Of a DNA stretch of 64,000 nucleotides, positions 25,516 through 33,096 are shown piece after piece. Origin of the DNA: JALYNX01 sp963780755 (GTDB lineage: Bacteria > Actinomycetota > Acidimicrobiia > Spongiisociales > ZC4RG35); assembly GCA_963780755.1 (NCBI GenBank), contig CAWACX010000002.1, forward strand, positions 62,001 through 126,000, read 5' to 3'. Both the position numbers and the translations under genes were made by a program. The notes under the pieces were generated by a model, which was not told the DNA's origin, searched no databases, and worked only from the letters and a program-made list of their open reading frames with translations. The stretch's first letter is position 1; each line of letters starts with the position of its first letter.

Positions 25516-25761
25516 TCAACGATCCCCTGCCGGCTCGCGGGCGAGGGCGGCCCGGAGGCGTTCGATGAACTCCGGGGGGACCTCTTCGGCGAGTCGCTCC
25601 CTCACCACGACTTTGAGTCGGACTTCGAACTCGTAGATGTCGAAGCATCCGGTGCACTCGCCGAGATGGGCACGGATTCGAGCGGAGTCGACCGATTCCA
25701 TCTCGCGATCGAGATATTGATAGAGGTTGGTCAATGCCTCATCGCAATGATGGCCGCTCAT
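25516..25761 (-). CDS. Zinc-binding anti-sigma factor (RsrA-like)
   Basis: An 81-residue anti-sigma factor with the ZAS signature: a leading His and Cys (GHHCDEAL), then AHLGECTGC, the HxxxCxxC zinc motif that senses thiol oxidation in RsrA of Streptomyces. The rest is a helical sigma-binding region (YEFEVRLKVVVRERLAEEVPPEF). It starts at the ATG at 25761, overlapping the sigma-factor stop by 4 bp; the long frame running upstream over the sigma gene is not used. It should hold the adjacent ECF sigma factor inactive until disulfide stress. Confidence 0.88.
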   Translation of the reverse strand: MSGHHCDEALTNLYQYLDREMESVDSARIRAHLGECTGCFDIYEFEVRLKVVVRERLAEEVPPEFIERLRAALAREPAGDR

Positions 25762-26336
25762 GGTTTCTCCACGTCCGTGGGCACGAGACCCCGGTTCTCC
25801 GCGAACTCCCACAACCGCCGCTGAAGGGCCTTTCTTCCCCGATGCAGCCGCGACATCACGGTACCGATAGGGATGTCGAGGATGTCGGCGATCTCCTTGT
25901 AGGAAAAACCCTCCAGGTCGGCGAGGAGGACCGGGATGCGGAAGTTCTCCGGCAACTCCTCCACCGCCTGTTTGATGTCCGACTCGACGAGCCCGTCGAG
26001 GACCCGGTCCTCGGTGGTCCGCGCCGCCTCCGCCGACTCCTCGGAGCCGATCCTGCGATAGAGATAGAGGTCCTCGACTGCCCCGAGGTCGACCTCGGAG
26101 GGGCGGCGTGATTCCTTGCGATAGTTGTTGATGTAAGTGTTGGTGAGGATCCGATAAAGCCAGGCCTTGAGGTTGGTCCCCTCTTCGAAGGTGTGATAGG
26201 CCCGGTATGCCTTGAGGAAGGTCTCCTGGACCAGGTCTTCGGCGTCGGACGGGTTGCGGGTCATCCGCATCGCGGCGCTGAACAACTGCCGCGTGTATTG
26301 CAGGGCGTCGCGTTCGAAGTCGGCCTGGTCCGCCAT
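25758..26336 (-). CDS. ECF sigma factor (SigR/SigH-like)
   Basis: This 192-residue ECF sigma factor has region 2 (TRNPSDAEDLVQETFLKAYRAYHTF, NLKAWLYRILTNTYINNYR) and region 4 (ELPENFRIPVLLADLEGFSYKEIADILDIPIGTVMSRLHRGR). Together with the downstream HxxxCxxC anti-sigma gene this is the oxidative-stress SigR/RsrA arrangement. I start at the ATG at 26336; a second ATG at 26354 is possible, but the frame further upstream runs through tRNA-Thr and cannot be coding. Neither ATG has a clear Shine-Dalgarno. The gene lies 53 bp after the tRNA. Confidence 0.9.
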   Translation of the reverse strand: MADQADFERDALQYTRQLFSAAMRMTRNPSDAEDLVQETFLKAYRAYHTFEEGTNLKAWLYRILTNTYINNYRKESRRPSEVDLGAVEDLYLYRRIGSEESAEAARTTEDRVLDGLVESDIKQAVEELPENFRIPVLLADLEGFSYKEIADILDIPIGTVMSRLHRGRKALQRRLWEFAENRGLVPTDVEKP

Positions 26337-26389
26337 TGGGCGGGGACGGTACATGGACAACGGCGCTTGCCCGACTCCATCGATTTGAG

Positions 26390-26464
26390 TGGAGCCGGAG
26401 AGGGGAGTCGAACCCCTGGCCCACGCCTTACGAGGACGTTGCTCTACCACTGAGCTACTCCGGC
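26390..26464 (-). tRNA. tRNA-Thr (anticodon CGU)
   Basis: A 75-nt cloverleaf including an encoded CCA. Acceptor stem GCCGGAG / CTCCGGC, D arm GCTC-AGTGGTA-GAGC, anticodon stem ACGTC / GGCGT with loop CTCGTAA (anticodon CGT, reading ACG), T arm AGGGG-TTCGACT-CCCCT, discriminator T. All stems pair, with one T-G wobble in the anticodon stem. No intron is present. Its first ten bases are also the last codons and stop of the endonuclease gene upstream on the same strand. Confidence 0.97.
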
Positions 26465-26934
26465 GAAGGATCCAATGTTAGAGGGAGGGCGACCACTGAG
26501 CCAGAAAACGCACTGTGCTGCGGGTCGCCTTCGAGGATGCGATAGGAATCGGCGAACCGGATCCGTTTGACCTGGCCGTTGGCAGTAGGTGCCAGCCGCA
26601 GATTGACACAGGCCTGACCGTTCCAGACGTTTGCCGGGAGGTAGAAGCAGCGGTCGGTGGTCGCGTCATAGACGCCAATCCAGTCCACTTCCTCTTCCGT
26701 GTATCGATGGGTCACCCAAGCCGAGTTGCTCATGACACGCGCTATCACGACCCGTCCGTTCGAGGTGGTGTACTTGCACTGGACCTTCTCCAGGGCGCCG
26801 TCCTCCTTGCGAATCACGATCAGGTCGTAGGGCAGATCGTGCCCGAAGGGGATGGCGACACCATGCCCTTGTCGTTGCAGGTCGGCGAGGATGATCGCCT
26901 CCCCGACCTCCCCCTTGGCGGTGGTGACACCCAT
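26455..26934 (-). CDS. Free-standing PD-(D/E)XK endonuclease-like protein ending inside tRNA-Thr
   Basis: This 159-residue protein has the core of PD-(D/E)XK nucleases of the PDDEXK_5 type, the family of the cyanobacterial tRNA-intron homing enzyme I-Ssp6803I. A catalytic Glu lies in TAKGEVGEAIILADLQRQG, followed by GHDLPYDLIVIRKEDG (the PD position) and EKVQCKYTTSNGRVVI (the QxK active-site strand). A Tyr/Trp-rich C-terminal part follows. GGGAGG precedes the ATG at nine bases but is buried in a hairpin. The stop TAG is tRNA bases 8-10, so cutting by RNase P would remove it. Active homing, repair or host-defence roles are all possible; sequence gives no target. Confidence 0.75.
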   Translation of the reverse strand: MGVTTAKGEVGEAIILADLQRQGHGVAIPFGHDLPYDLIVIRKEDGALEKVQCKYTTSNGRVVIARVMSNSAWVTHRYTEEEVDWIGVYDATTDRCFYLPANVWNGQACVNLRLAPTANGQVKRIRFADSYRILEGDPQHSAFSGSVVALPLTLDPSPE

Positions 26935-26941
26935 TTCGATT

Positions 26942-26970
26942 CCCTCCCGATTGTGAACTTATCGGGAGGG
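26942..26970 (-). promoter_or_regulatory. Hairpin that buries the endonuclease ribosome-binding site
   Basis: A perfect 10-bp inverted repeat (CCCTCCCGAT, 9-nt loop, ATCGGGAGGG) lies between the holB stop and the endonuclease start. On the minus-strand transcript the 3' arm contains the Shine-Dalgarno GGGAGG, so folding would block ribosome access. No T-run follows, which argues against a simple holB terminator. Confidence 0.7.
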
Positions 26971-26981
26971 TGGGACAGGAC

Positions 26982-28020
26982 TCAGTCCTGCGAGCCCAAC
27001 CCGGTGAACAGGCTGGCCAGCACCAGCTCCCGGCGCAGGCTGCCCTGGATGTCGACCACCGCATCGAGGATGTGCTCCGCCGACGCCACCGCCTTGCGTG
27101 GGGTGACTTCGGTGAAGTCGGCAAGGGGCAGGTCGGCATTCTTCACCGGGCCCCCGAGTTGCAGCGAGGCCGAGTCCGAGTACCAGGAAGCCAGGATCTC
27201 CAACCCGTTGACCAGCAACGCCTGCTCCGCCCGGCGTCGGGTGCGCTGCTGAGCTTCTTTGGTCATCTCCGATGAGACGGAACGGTTGGCCAGGGGGCCG
27301 ATGTCCTCGAGGACCAACATCGCGAGACGCTGACCGTCCCCGGGATGGGGTGTCACCTGTCCCGGGATGGAAAGCCACAGATCGCGAAAACCGGAGACCT
27401 CGGGCTGGTCCATCAACGCAAGGGCGAGCCCGGGACGGCCGCCCGAGACCACCGACACCACAGACGCGTCATCGGCATCCATCCCACGCTCGACGAGGGC
27501 CTCGATCATGATGTCCAAGGGCACCCTGCCGATGTGGACCGTGCGGCACCGGGAGGCGACCGTGGGCGGAAAGTCCTCCTCCGACTCCGCAACGAGCAAG
27601 AAAACGGCGGCTGCGGATGGCTCCTCCAGCGTCTTGAGGAATGCGTTCGCAGCTTGCTCGGTCATCGACCCGGCGTCGGGGAGAAGGAAGATCGCCCGTC
27701 TTCCCTCAACGGGTCGCAGCGCGGCCCGGGTGACCACGTTCCGGACCTGTTCCACTCCGAGGCTGGTCGCGCCCTTCGGGCTCGACCACCGAGACGTCGG
27801 GGTGAGTGTCGGACTCCACAAGGCGACAGGAGCGGCAGGGCTCGTCGTGCACACCTCGAGTGGGGCAGAGGATCGCGGCTGCGAACCGCCGGGCCAGCGT
27901 CGCTTTGCCCACCGACTCCGGGCCGAAGAACAGGTACGCATTCGCCGGCTCGTCCGCGTCCTGCCTGAGCAAGTCGACCACCCGGGAGTGCCCGATGACA
28001 CCTTCGAAATGATCAATCAT
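26982..28020 (-). pseudogene. holB: DNA polymerase III delta' subunit, interrupted by a single-base frameshift
   Basis: The intact protein would be about 345 residues. The first part (ATG 28020) gives FEGVIGHSRVVDLL, YLFFGPESVGKATLARRFA (a variant Walker A of clamp-loader subunits) and CRSCRLVESDTHPDV with the zinc cysteines. The frame breaks near 27768-27774 at GGGCGCG, where one extra base is present; the next frame continues with GVEQVRNVVTRAALRPVEGRRAIFLLPDAGSM and ANAFLKTLEEPS, including the sensor region. The protein is essential, so a sequencing error is likely. It follows tmk with an 8-bp overlap, a common tmk-holB pairing. Confidence 0.87.
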
Positions 28021-28630
28021 TGGCCAACCCTTCCAGAACCTGGTCAGCAAGCTGATCGACGGGTTGCGAGCCGTCGAGAAGGACCACCCGAGCGGGCTCC
28101 GACGTCGCCAGATCCCGGTAGGAGGACCTCACTTCCAGCTGGAAGTCGATGCTCTCGCTGCCGATCCGGTCGGGCCTGTGTTGACGGCTGAGAGCGGTAT
28201 CGGGGTCCACTTCGATCACGAAGACACGACCCGGCACCAGGCCGTCGAGCCCGGCCTCATTGATCTCGCGCACCAGTTGCTCGCCCAGGCCCCGGGCCCT
28301 CCCCTGATAAGTGATCGACGAGTAGTAGGTGCGATCGCTGATGACCCAGGCTCCCCGGCCCAACGCAGGCCCCACCACGTCTCGCACCAGCTGGGCTCGC
28401 TGGGCGGCAAACAGGAACACTTCCGCCCATGGTTCGACATGGTCGGAGTCGAGCAGGAGCTCGCGGATGCTCTCCCCGAGCGGGGTCCCCCCGGGTTCTC
28501 TGACCTCCACCACTTCGTCGCCTCGGCCGCGGAGGCGAGAGGCGATCGCGGCCGACAATGTCGTCTTGCCGCTCCCATCGCCGCCTTCCAGCGCAATATA
28601 TCGGTGGATTCGGGGCTGATTGCCTGCCAC
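28013..28630 (-). CDS. tmk: Thymidylate kinase
   Basis: A 205-residue dTMP kinase with the P-loop ALEGGDGSGKTTLSAA, the DR(Y/H) dTMP-binding region EVREPGGTPLGESIRELLL, and the lid/second binding site SDRTYYSSITYQG. It makes dTDP for DNA synthesis. It overlaps holB downstream by 8 bp and is divergent from topA across an 80-bp gap. The length is typical. Confidence 0.94.
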   Translation of the reverse strand: MAGNQPRIHRYIALEGGDGSGKTTLSAAIASRLRGRGDEVVEVREPGGTPLGESIRELLLDSDHVEPWAEVFLFAAQRAQLVRDVVGPALGRGAWVISDRTYYSSITYQGRARGLGEQLVREINEAGLDGLVPGRVFVIEVDPDTALSRQHRPDRIGSESIDFQLEVRSSYRDLATSEPARVVLLDGSQPVDQLADQVLEGLAND

Positions 28631-28710
28631 TGGAGACAGACGGTAACGCTCACCCCGGACACGGTTCGTATTGACATCGGCCTGTCACATGAAGTCAACT
28701 CTCCACACCC

Positions 28711-31278
28711 ATGCCTAAGAGCCTCGTCATCGTCGAGTCGCCTACGAAGGCCCGAACCATCTCCGGATTCCTCGGATCCGAGGTGGCGGTCGAGTCGTCG
28801 ATGGGGCACATTCGCGACCTCCCACGGTCTGCGGCCGAGATCCCTCCGAAGGCAAAGGGTGAGAGCTGGGCACGCCTCGGGGTCAACGTCGACAACGACT
28901 TCGAGCCCTTGTACGTGGTGCCCAAGGAGCGTCGGGAACGGGTGAAGATGCTGAAGCAGATGCTCGCCGGCGTCGACGAGCTCTATCTCGCGACCGATGA
29001 GGACCGGGAGGGGGAATCCATTGCCTGGCACCTCACAGAGGCGCTGAAGCCCAAGATCCCGGTGCATCGGATGGTCTTCCACGAGATCACCAAGCACGCC
29101 ATCGAAGAGGCGTTCGCCCATCCCCGGGACCTCGATCTGCGCCTGGTTCAGGCCCAGGAAGCGCGCCGCATCCTGGATCGGCTCTACGGCTACGAGGTCT
29201 CCCCGGTCCTCTGGCGCAAGGTGCAGCAAGGCCTCTCGGCGGGCCGGGTGCAGAGTGTGGCGATCCGGATCGTCGTCGAGCGGGAGCGGGAGAGGATGGC
29301 GTTCACCTCCGCCTCCTACTGGAGCCTCGAGGGCGTGTTCGCCCCAGCGGACGACCTGGACAGCACCTTCGAGGCGACCCTGCTCGCCATCGACGGCCAG
29401 CGAGTGGCCACCGGCAAGGAATTCGGAGCCGATGGTGCCCCCAAGCCGAACGTGACCGTCCTCGACCAGGAGCAAGCGACCGCGTTGGCCGAAGCCCTGC
29501 TCGAATCGAAGTTCGCGGTGCAGACCGTCGAGGAGAAGCCGTACAAGCGGTCGCCCTACCCACCCTTCCGCACCTCCACCCTCCAGCAGGACGCGGGCCG
29601 CAAGCTGCGCTTCTCGTCGTCGCGGACGATGTCGGTGGCCCAGCGCCTCTATGAGAACGGGTACATCACCTACATGCGCACCGACTCGACCGCACTTTCC
29701 GACACCGCGGTTGGTTCAGCCCGTTCCCAGATCGCCAAGCTCTACGGGGAGAATTACCTGTCTCCGAAGCCCAGGGTCTACGCCTCCAAGGTCAAGGGAG
29801 CCCAGGAGGCGCACGAGGCGATAAGGCCTGCGGGCGACGAGACCTTCCAGACCCCGGAGCAGGTGGCCGGCCTGGTTGGGCCCGACGAGGCCAAGCTCTA
29901 CGACCTGATCTGGAGGCGGACCATCGCCTCTCAGATGGCGGATGCGGTCGGGGTGACCGTGTCGGCGCGCCTCGGCGCGGAGTCGAGTGACGGTCGGGAG
30001 TCCGTTTTCGCCACCAGCGGGCGCACCATCACCTTCCCCGGCTTCCTCAAGGCATATGTCCAGGGCTCGGATGACCCGGAAAGCGAGGCCGACGACGCAG
30101 AGAAGGTGCTTCCCGCGCTCGCCGTCGGCGACGCCCTCGCCGTGCAGCGCCTGGAGCCAACCGGGCATGAGACCCGCCCTCCGGCCCGCTACACCGAAGC
30201 CTCGCTGGTGCAGAGGCTCGAAGAGCTCGGGGTGGGCCGTCCGTCCACGTACGCCTCGATCATGACCACCATCCAGGACCGGGGCTACGTTTGGAAGAAG
30301 GGCGCCGCCCTGGTCCCCACGTTCACCGCGTTCGGGGTGGTGGCCCTCCTCGAGCAGCACTTCCCACAACTCGTCGATTACAGCTTCACCGCCGCCATGG
30401 AGGACGACCTGGACCGGATCGCCGCCGGTGAGGAACAGTCCGTCCCCTGGCTGACCGAGTTCTACTTTGGCGACGACGGCCTCAAGAACAAGGTGGCGAC
30501 CCGTCTCGACGAGATCGACCCCAGGGCGGTGGGCTCGATCCCGATCGGGGCCGACGACTCCGGTACCGACGTGGTGGCCCGGATCGGCCGGTATGGGCCT
30601 TATGTGCAGATAGGCGAGGAGCGCGCATCCATACCTGGTGACCTGGCCCCCGACGAGCTGACCGTTGCGAAGGCGATCGAGCTGGTTCAGACCCAGAACG
30701 TCGGCGACAAGATCTTCGGGACCGACCCGGGCAGCGGGCTCATCGTGTTGGGCAAGACCGGTCGCTTTGGGCCCTATGTCCAGCTCGGCGAGACCGAGGA
30801 GGGGAGCAAGGACAAGCCAAAGCGAGCGTCTCTGTTCAAGAACATGTCCCTCGACGAGCTCTCTCTCGACACCGCCCTCGAGCTCCTTTCCCTGCCCCGA
30901 ACGGTGGGGGTGGACGCTGAGGAGGTGGAAATCACCGCCCTCAACGGCCGCTACGGGCCCTACATCCAGCGCGGCTCTGATCGGCGCAGCCTGGAGAGCG
31001 AGGAACAACTCTTCACACTTACGGTTGAAGAGGCGCTGGCACTGCTCGCCGAGCCCCCGAAACGGCGCGGGCAGAGAGCCGCAGCAGCGCTCAAAGAGCT
31101 CGGTGACGACCCGGTGAGTGGCAAGCCGGTCACCGTGCGCAACGGCCGCTTTGGGCCCTACGTCACCGACGGGGAGGTCAACGCCTCGTTGCGACAAGGA
31201 GACTCGCCGGAGACCATCGACATCGAGCGGGCTGCCGAGCTTCTCGCCGCCCGCCGGGAGCGGGTCGCCAAGAGTTAG
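28711..31278 (+). CDS. topA: DNA topoisomerase I
   Basis: An 855-residue type IA topoisomerase. The TOPRIM domain opens the protein (LVIVESPTKARTISGFLG; TDEDREGESIAWHL), and the active-site Tyr is in GYITYMRTDSTALS (near residue 318). The C-terminus has four repeats of the G-R-[FY]-G-P-Y type (about 624, 681, 749 and 811), the lysine-poor actinobacterial tail form, without cysteine zinc fingers. It relaxes negative supercoils. A TTGACA lies at 28671-28676 without a convincing -10. Its stop overlaps the stop of convergent phoH by 3 bp. Confidence 0.96.
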   Translation: MPKSLVIVESPTKARTISGFLGSEVAVESSMGHIRDLPRSAAEIPPKAKGESWARLGVNVDNDFEPLYVVPKERRERVKMLKQMLAGVDELYLATDEDREGESIAWHLTEALKPKIPVHRMVFHEITKHAIEEAFAHPRDLDLRLVQAQEARRILDRLYGYEVSPVLWRKVQQGLSAGRVQSVAIRIVVERERERMAFTSASYWSLEGVFAPADDLDSTFEATLLAIDGQRVATGKEFGADGAPKPNVTVLDQEQATALAEALLESKFAVQTVEEKPYKRSPYPPFRTSTLQQDAGRKLRFSSSRTMSVAQRLYENGYITYMRTDSTALSDTAVGSARSQIAKLYGENYLSPKPRVYASKVKGAQEAHEAIRPAGDETFQTPEQVAGLVGPDEAKLYDLIWRRTIASQMADAVGVTVSARLGAESSDGRESVFATSGRTITFPGFLKAYVQGSDDPESEADDAEKVLPALAVGDALAVQRLEPTGHETRPPARYTEASLVQRLEELGVGRPSTYASIMTTIQDRGYVWKKGAALVPTFTAFGVVALLEQHFPQLVDYSFTAAMEDDLDRIAAGEEQSVPWLTEFYFGDDGLKNKVATRLDEIDPRAVGSIPIGADDSGTDVVARIGRYGPYVQIGEERASIPGDLAPDELTVAKAIELVQTQNVGDKIFGTDPGSGLIVLGKTGRFGPYVQLGETEEGSKDKPKRASLFKNMSLDELSLDTALELLSLPRTVGVDAEEVEITALNGRYGPYIQRGSDRRSLESEEQLFTLTVEEALALLAEPPKRRGQRAAAALKELGDDPVSGKPVTVRNGRFGPYVTDGEVNASLRQGDSPETIDIERAAELLAARRERVAKS

Positions 31279-32579
31279 AGGACCGTCGCCGCCATCTCGG
31301 CCAACGGAGATCGGACCGAGCGCTCCAATGTGATGTGCCCGAAGAGCGGCGATCCCTTGAACTTCTCGATGAGCGCTGCCATCCCCCCGAACGGCGAGAT
31401 GTAGGGGTTGTCGACCTGGGAGAGGTCCCCACAGAACACCACCTTCGAGTCCCGTGACATCCTCGTGAGAATCACCTTCAGGGTCGGCAACTCCAGGTTC
31501 TGCGCCTCGTCGATGATGACGAACTCCCCGGTGATCGAGCGACCCCGCAGATAGGTGACCGCAGCCATCTCCAACTCGCCACGGGCGATGAGCTCGTCGA
31601 TGGCGTTGCGAGCCCCCTCGACGCCTGCATCCGAGAACAAGGCGTAGAGGTTGTCGTGCACCGCCGCCATCCAGGGGGCCAGCTTCTCGTTCAGGTCGCC
31701 TGGCAGATACCCGACCTCCTGTCGGCCCACCGCCACCAGCGGCCGATACACCGACACCCGGCGATAGCGCCCCTGCTCGAGGACCTGCTCCAGGGCCGCC
31801 GCCAGGGCGAGAAAGGTCTTCCCGGTGCCAGCCATGCCCATCACCGAGACCGCGGCAATGTCCGGATCGAGGAGTTGATGGAGCGCGACGGTCTGACGCA
31901 CGTTCTTGGGCTCGACGCCGAAGGCCCGGACATGTGTGGGGACCCGCTCCAGGACCGTCGGGCCCGACTGGACGACCCGGGCCAAGGCGGAGCGCGAGGC
32001 ACCGTTGCGGAGAATCAAGAACTCGTTGACCTCGGCCTCCAGCCCCTCCATCTCGACCTTGCCCTCGTCGAAAAGTCGATCGATCAGCTCACCGTCGGTG
32101 ATGTGCTCGACGAGCCCGGAATGGTGCTGATCGACGGCCACGGTGTCGGCGCGATAGTCCTGAACCGCCACGCCAAGTTGGGCACCCTTGATCCGGAGGG
32201 CGGCGTCCTTGGTCACCAGGACTGCAGGTGTCTGCTCCACGAGGTTGAGACAGGTGGCGAGAATCCGATGGTCGGGGGTCAACGGGTCGAGGGCGCTGGG
32301 CAGGCGCTCGGACGTGATCCCGTTGAGCTCGATGCGAAGCGTGCCCCCGCCCGGCAGAGCGACCGGCTCCCGGAGCCCGCCCTCCTTGGAGGCGCCGAGC
32401 TCCTCGATGAGTCGGATGGCGGCACGAGCATTGGCGCCGACTTCGTCGAGACGGGTCTTCTTCCTGTCCAACTCCTCGATCACGACGAGCGGGAGGACCA
32501 CATTGTGTTCGTCGAATCGGAGTGGGGACTGGGGGTCGGCGAGCAGGACGCAGGTGTCGAGTACGAAGGTGTCGGGCAC
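31275..32579 (-). CDS. PhoH2-type protein (PIN RNase plus PhoH ATPase)
   Basis: A two-domain protein of about 434 residues. A PIN domain is first (TFVLDTCVLLADP, ATCLNLVEQTPAVLVTKDAALR) and a PhoH helicase-like ATPase second (GMAGTGKTFLALAAALEQ, VYRPLVAVGRQEVGYLPGD, FVIIDEAQNLE, FCGDLSQVDNPY). PhoH2 proteins couple ATP-driven RNA unwinding to cleavage. I choose the GTG at 32579: AAGGAG lies nine bases before it and the protein then opens directly at the PIN strand, whereas the longer frame adds about 19 residues of no homology. Convergent with topA. Confidence 0.92.
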   Translation of the reverse strand: MPDTFVLDTCVLLADPQSPLRFDEHNVVLPLVVIEELDRKKTRLDEVGANARAAIRLIEELGASKEGGLREPVALPGGGTLRIELNGITSERLPSALDPLTPDHRILATCLNLVEQTPAVLVTKDAALRIKGAQLGVAVQDYRADTVAVDQHHSGLVEHITDGELIDRLFDEGKVEMEGLEAEVNEFLILRNGASRSALARVVQSGPTVLERVPTHVRAFGVEPKNVRQTVALHQLLDPDIAAVSVMGMAGTGKTFLALAAALEQVLEQGRYRRVSVYRPLVAVGRQEVGYLPGDLNEKLAPWMAAVHDNLYALFSDAGVEGARNAIDELIARGELEMAAVTYLRGRSITGEFVIIDEAQNLELPTLKVILTRMSRDSKVVFCGDLSQVDNPYISPFGGMAALIEKFKGSPLFGHITLERSVRSPLAEMAATVL

Positions 32580-32654
32580 CTGTTCGGTCTCCTTGGGGGT
32601 CGTCGCCAGGGGGCATAGCTTCCCGTGCCCGGGCACGAATTACAAGGATCGACG

Positions 32655-33086
32655 TCAGTTCGGCTCGTTGACCTCGAAGACGGGGAACAACTCCGCATTC
32701 TCGGCGAAGTCGGCGACCGTGGGGTTCTCGGGGACGTCCATGTACTGGCTGGCGTATCCCTCTCGGGCGTAATAGGCCGCGACCACCTTCGCCGCGGCAT
32801 CGCCGCCGGCCTCGGTGAGCCGGATCTGCCGATCGGTCGACCCGTGACGGAGGCTTGCGCTGGGATTGGCCCTGGCGTTGTGCACCCATCCCATCTCGCC
32901 GTACGGGCACACCACGTATTCGACCCCTTCGACCACGATCGGGCTCACCGGAACGCTCCTCGGCTCGCCCGACTTCCGGCCGGTCGTGGTCAGCACCTGG
33001 ACTTTGCCGATGCCCCGGCGCGCCATCCAGGACATGACCCGGCCGATGCGAAGCGTGCCGGAGTTGAGCTCGTATTGCTTGGCCAT
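32655..33086 (-). CDS. F420-type nitroreductase-family protein (DUF385)
   Basis: A 143-residue split-barrel protein of the deazaflavin-dependent nitroreductase (Ddn/DUF385) family: KVQVLTTTGRKSGEPRSVPVSPIVVEGVEYVVCPYGE, then WVHNARANPSASLRHG, the conserved strand-turn motif binding F420 phosphates. It probably uses F420H2 to reduce quinones or similar compounds; the substrate is unknown. It lies between phoH and polX on the same strand, ten bases after polX. Confidence 0.88.
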   Translation of the reverse strand: MAKQYELNSGTLRIGRVMSWMARRGIGKVQVLTTTGRKSGEPRSVPVSPIVVEGVEYVVCPYGEMGWVHNARANPSASLRHGSTDRQIRLTEAGGDAAAKVVAAYYAREGYASQYMDVPENPTVADFAENAELFPVFEVNEPN

Positions 33087-33096
33087 GGCAACGAAG

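Noticed and set aside
26337..26450. N-terminal extension of the ECF sigma factor
   Set aside because: The frame runs through tRNA-Thr, which is clearly a structural RNA gene.
28671..28700. Promoter of topA based on TTGACA
   Set aside because: No acceptable -10 at 16-18 bp; kept only as a remark.
29716..31197. 493-codon open frame antisense to topA
   Set aside because: High-GC antisense shadow of a well-conserved gene; no ribosome site or recognisable domain.
32580..32636. Upstream extension of the PhoH2 gene
   Set aside because: No homology and no ribosome site; AAGGAG sits before the GTG at 32579.
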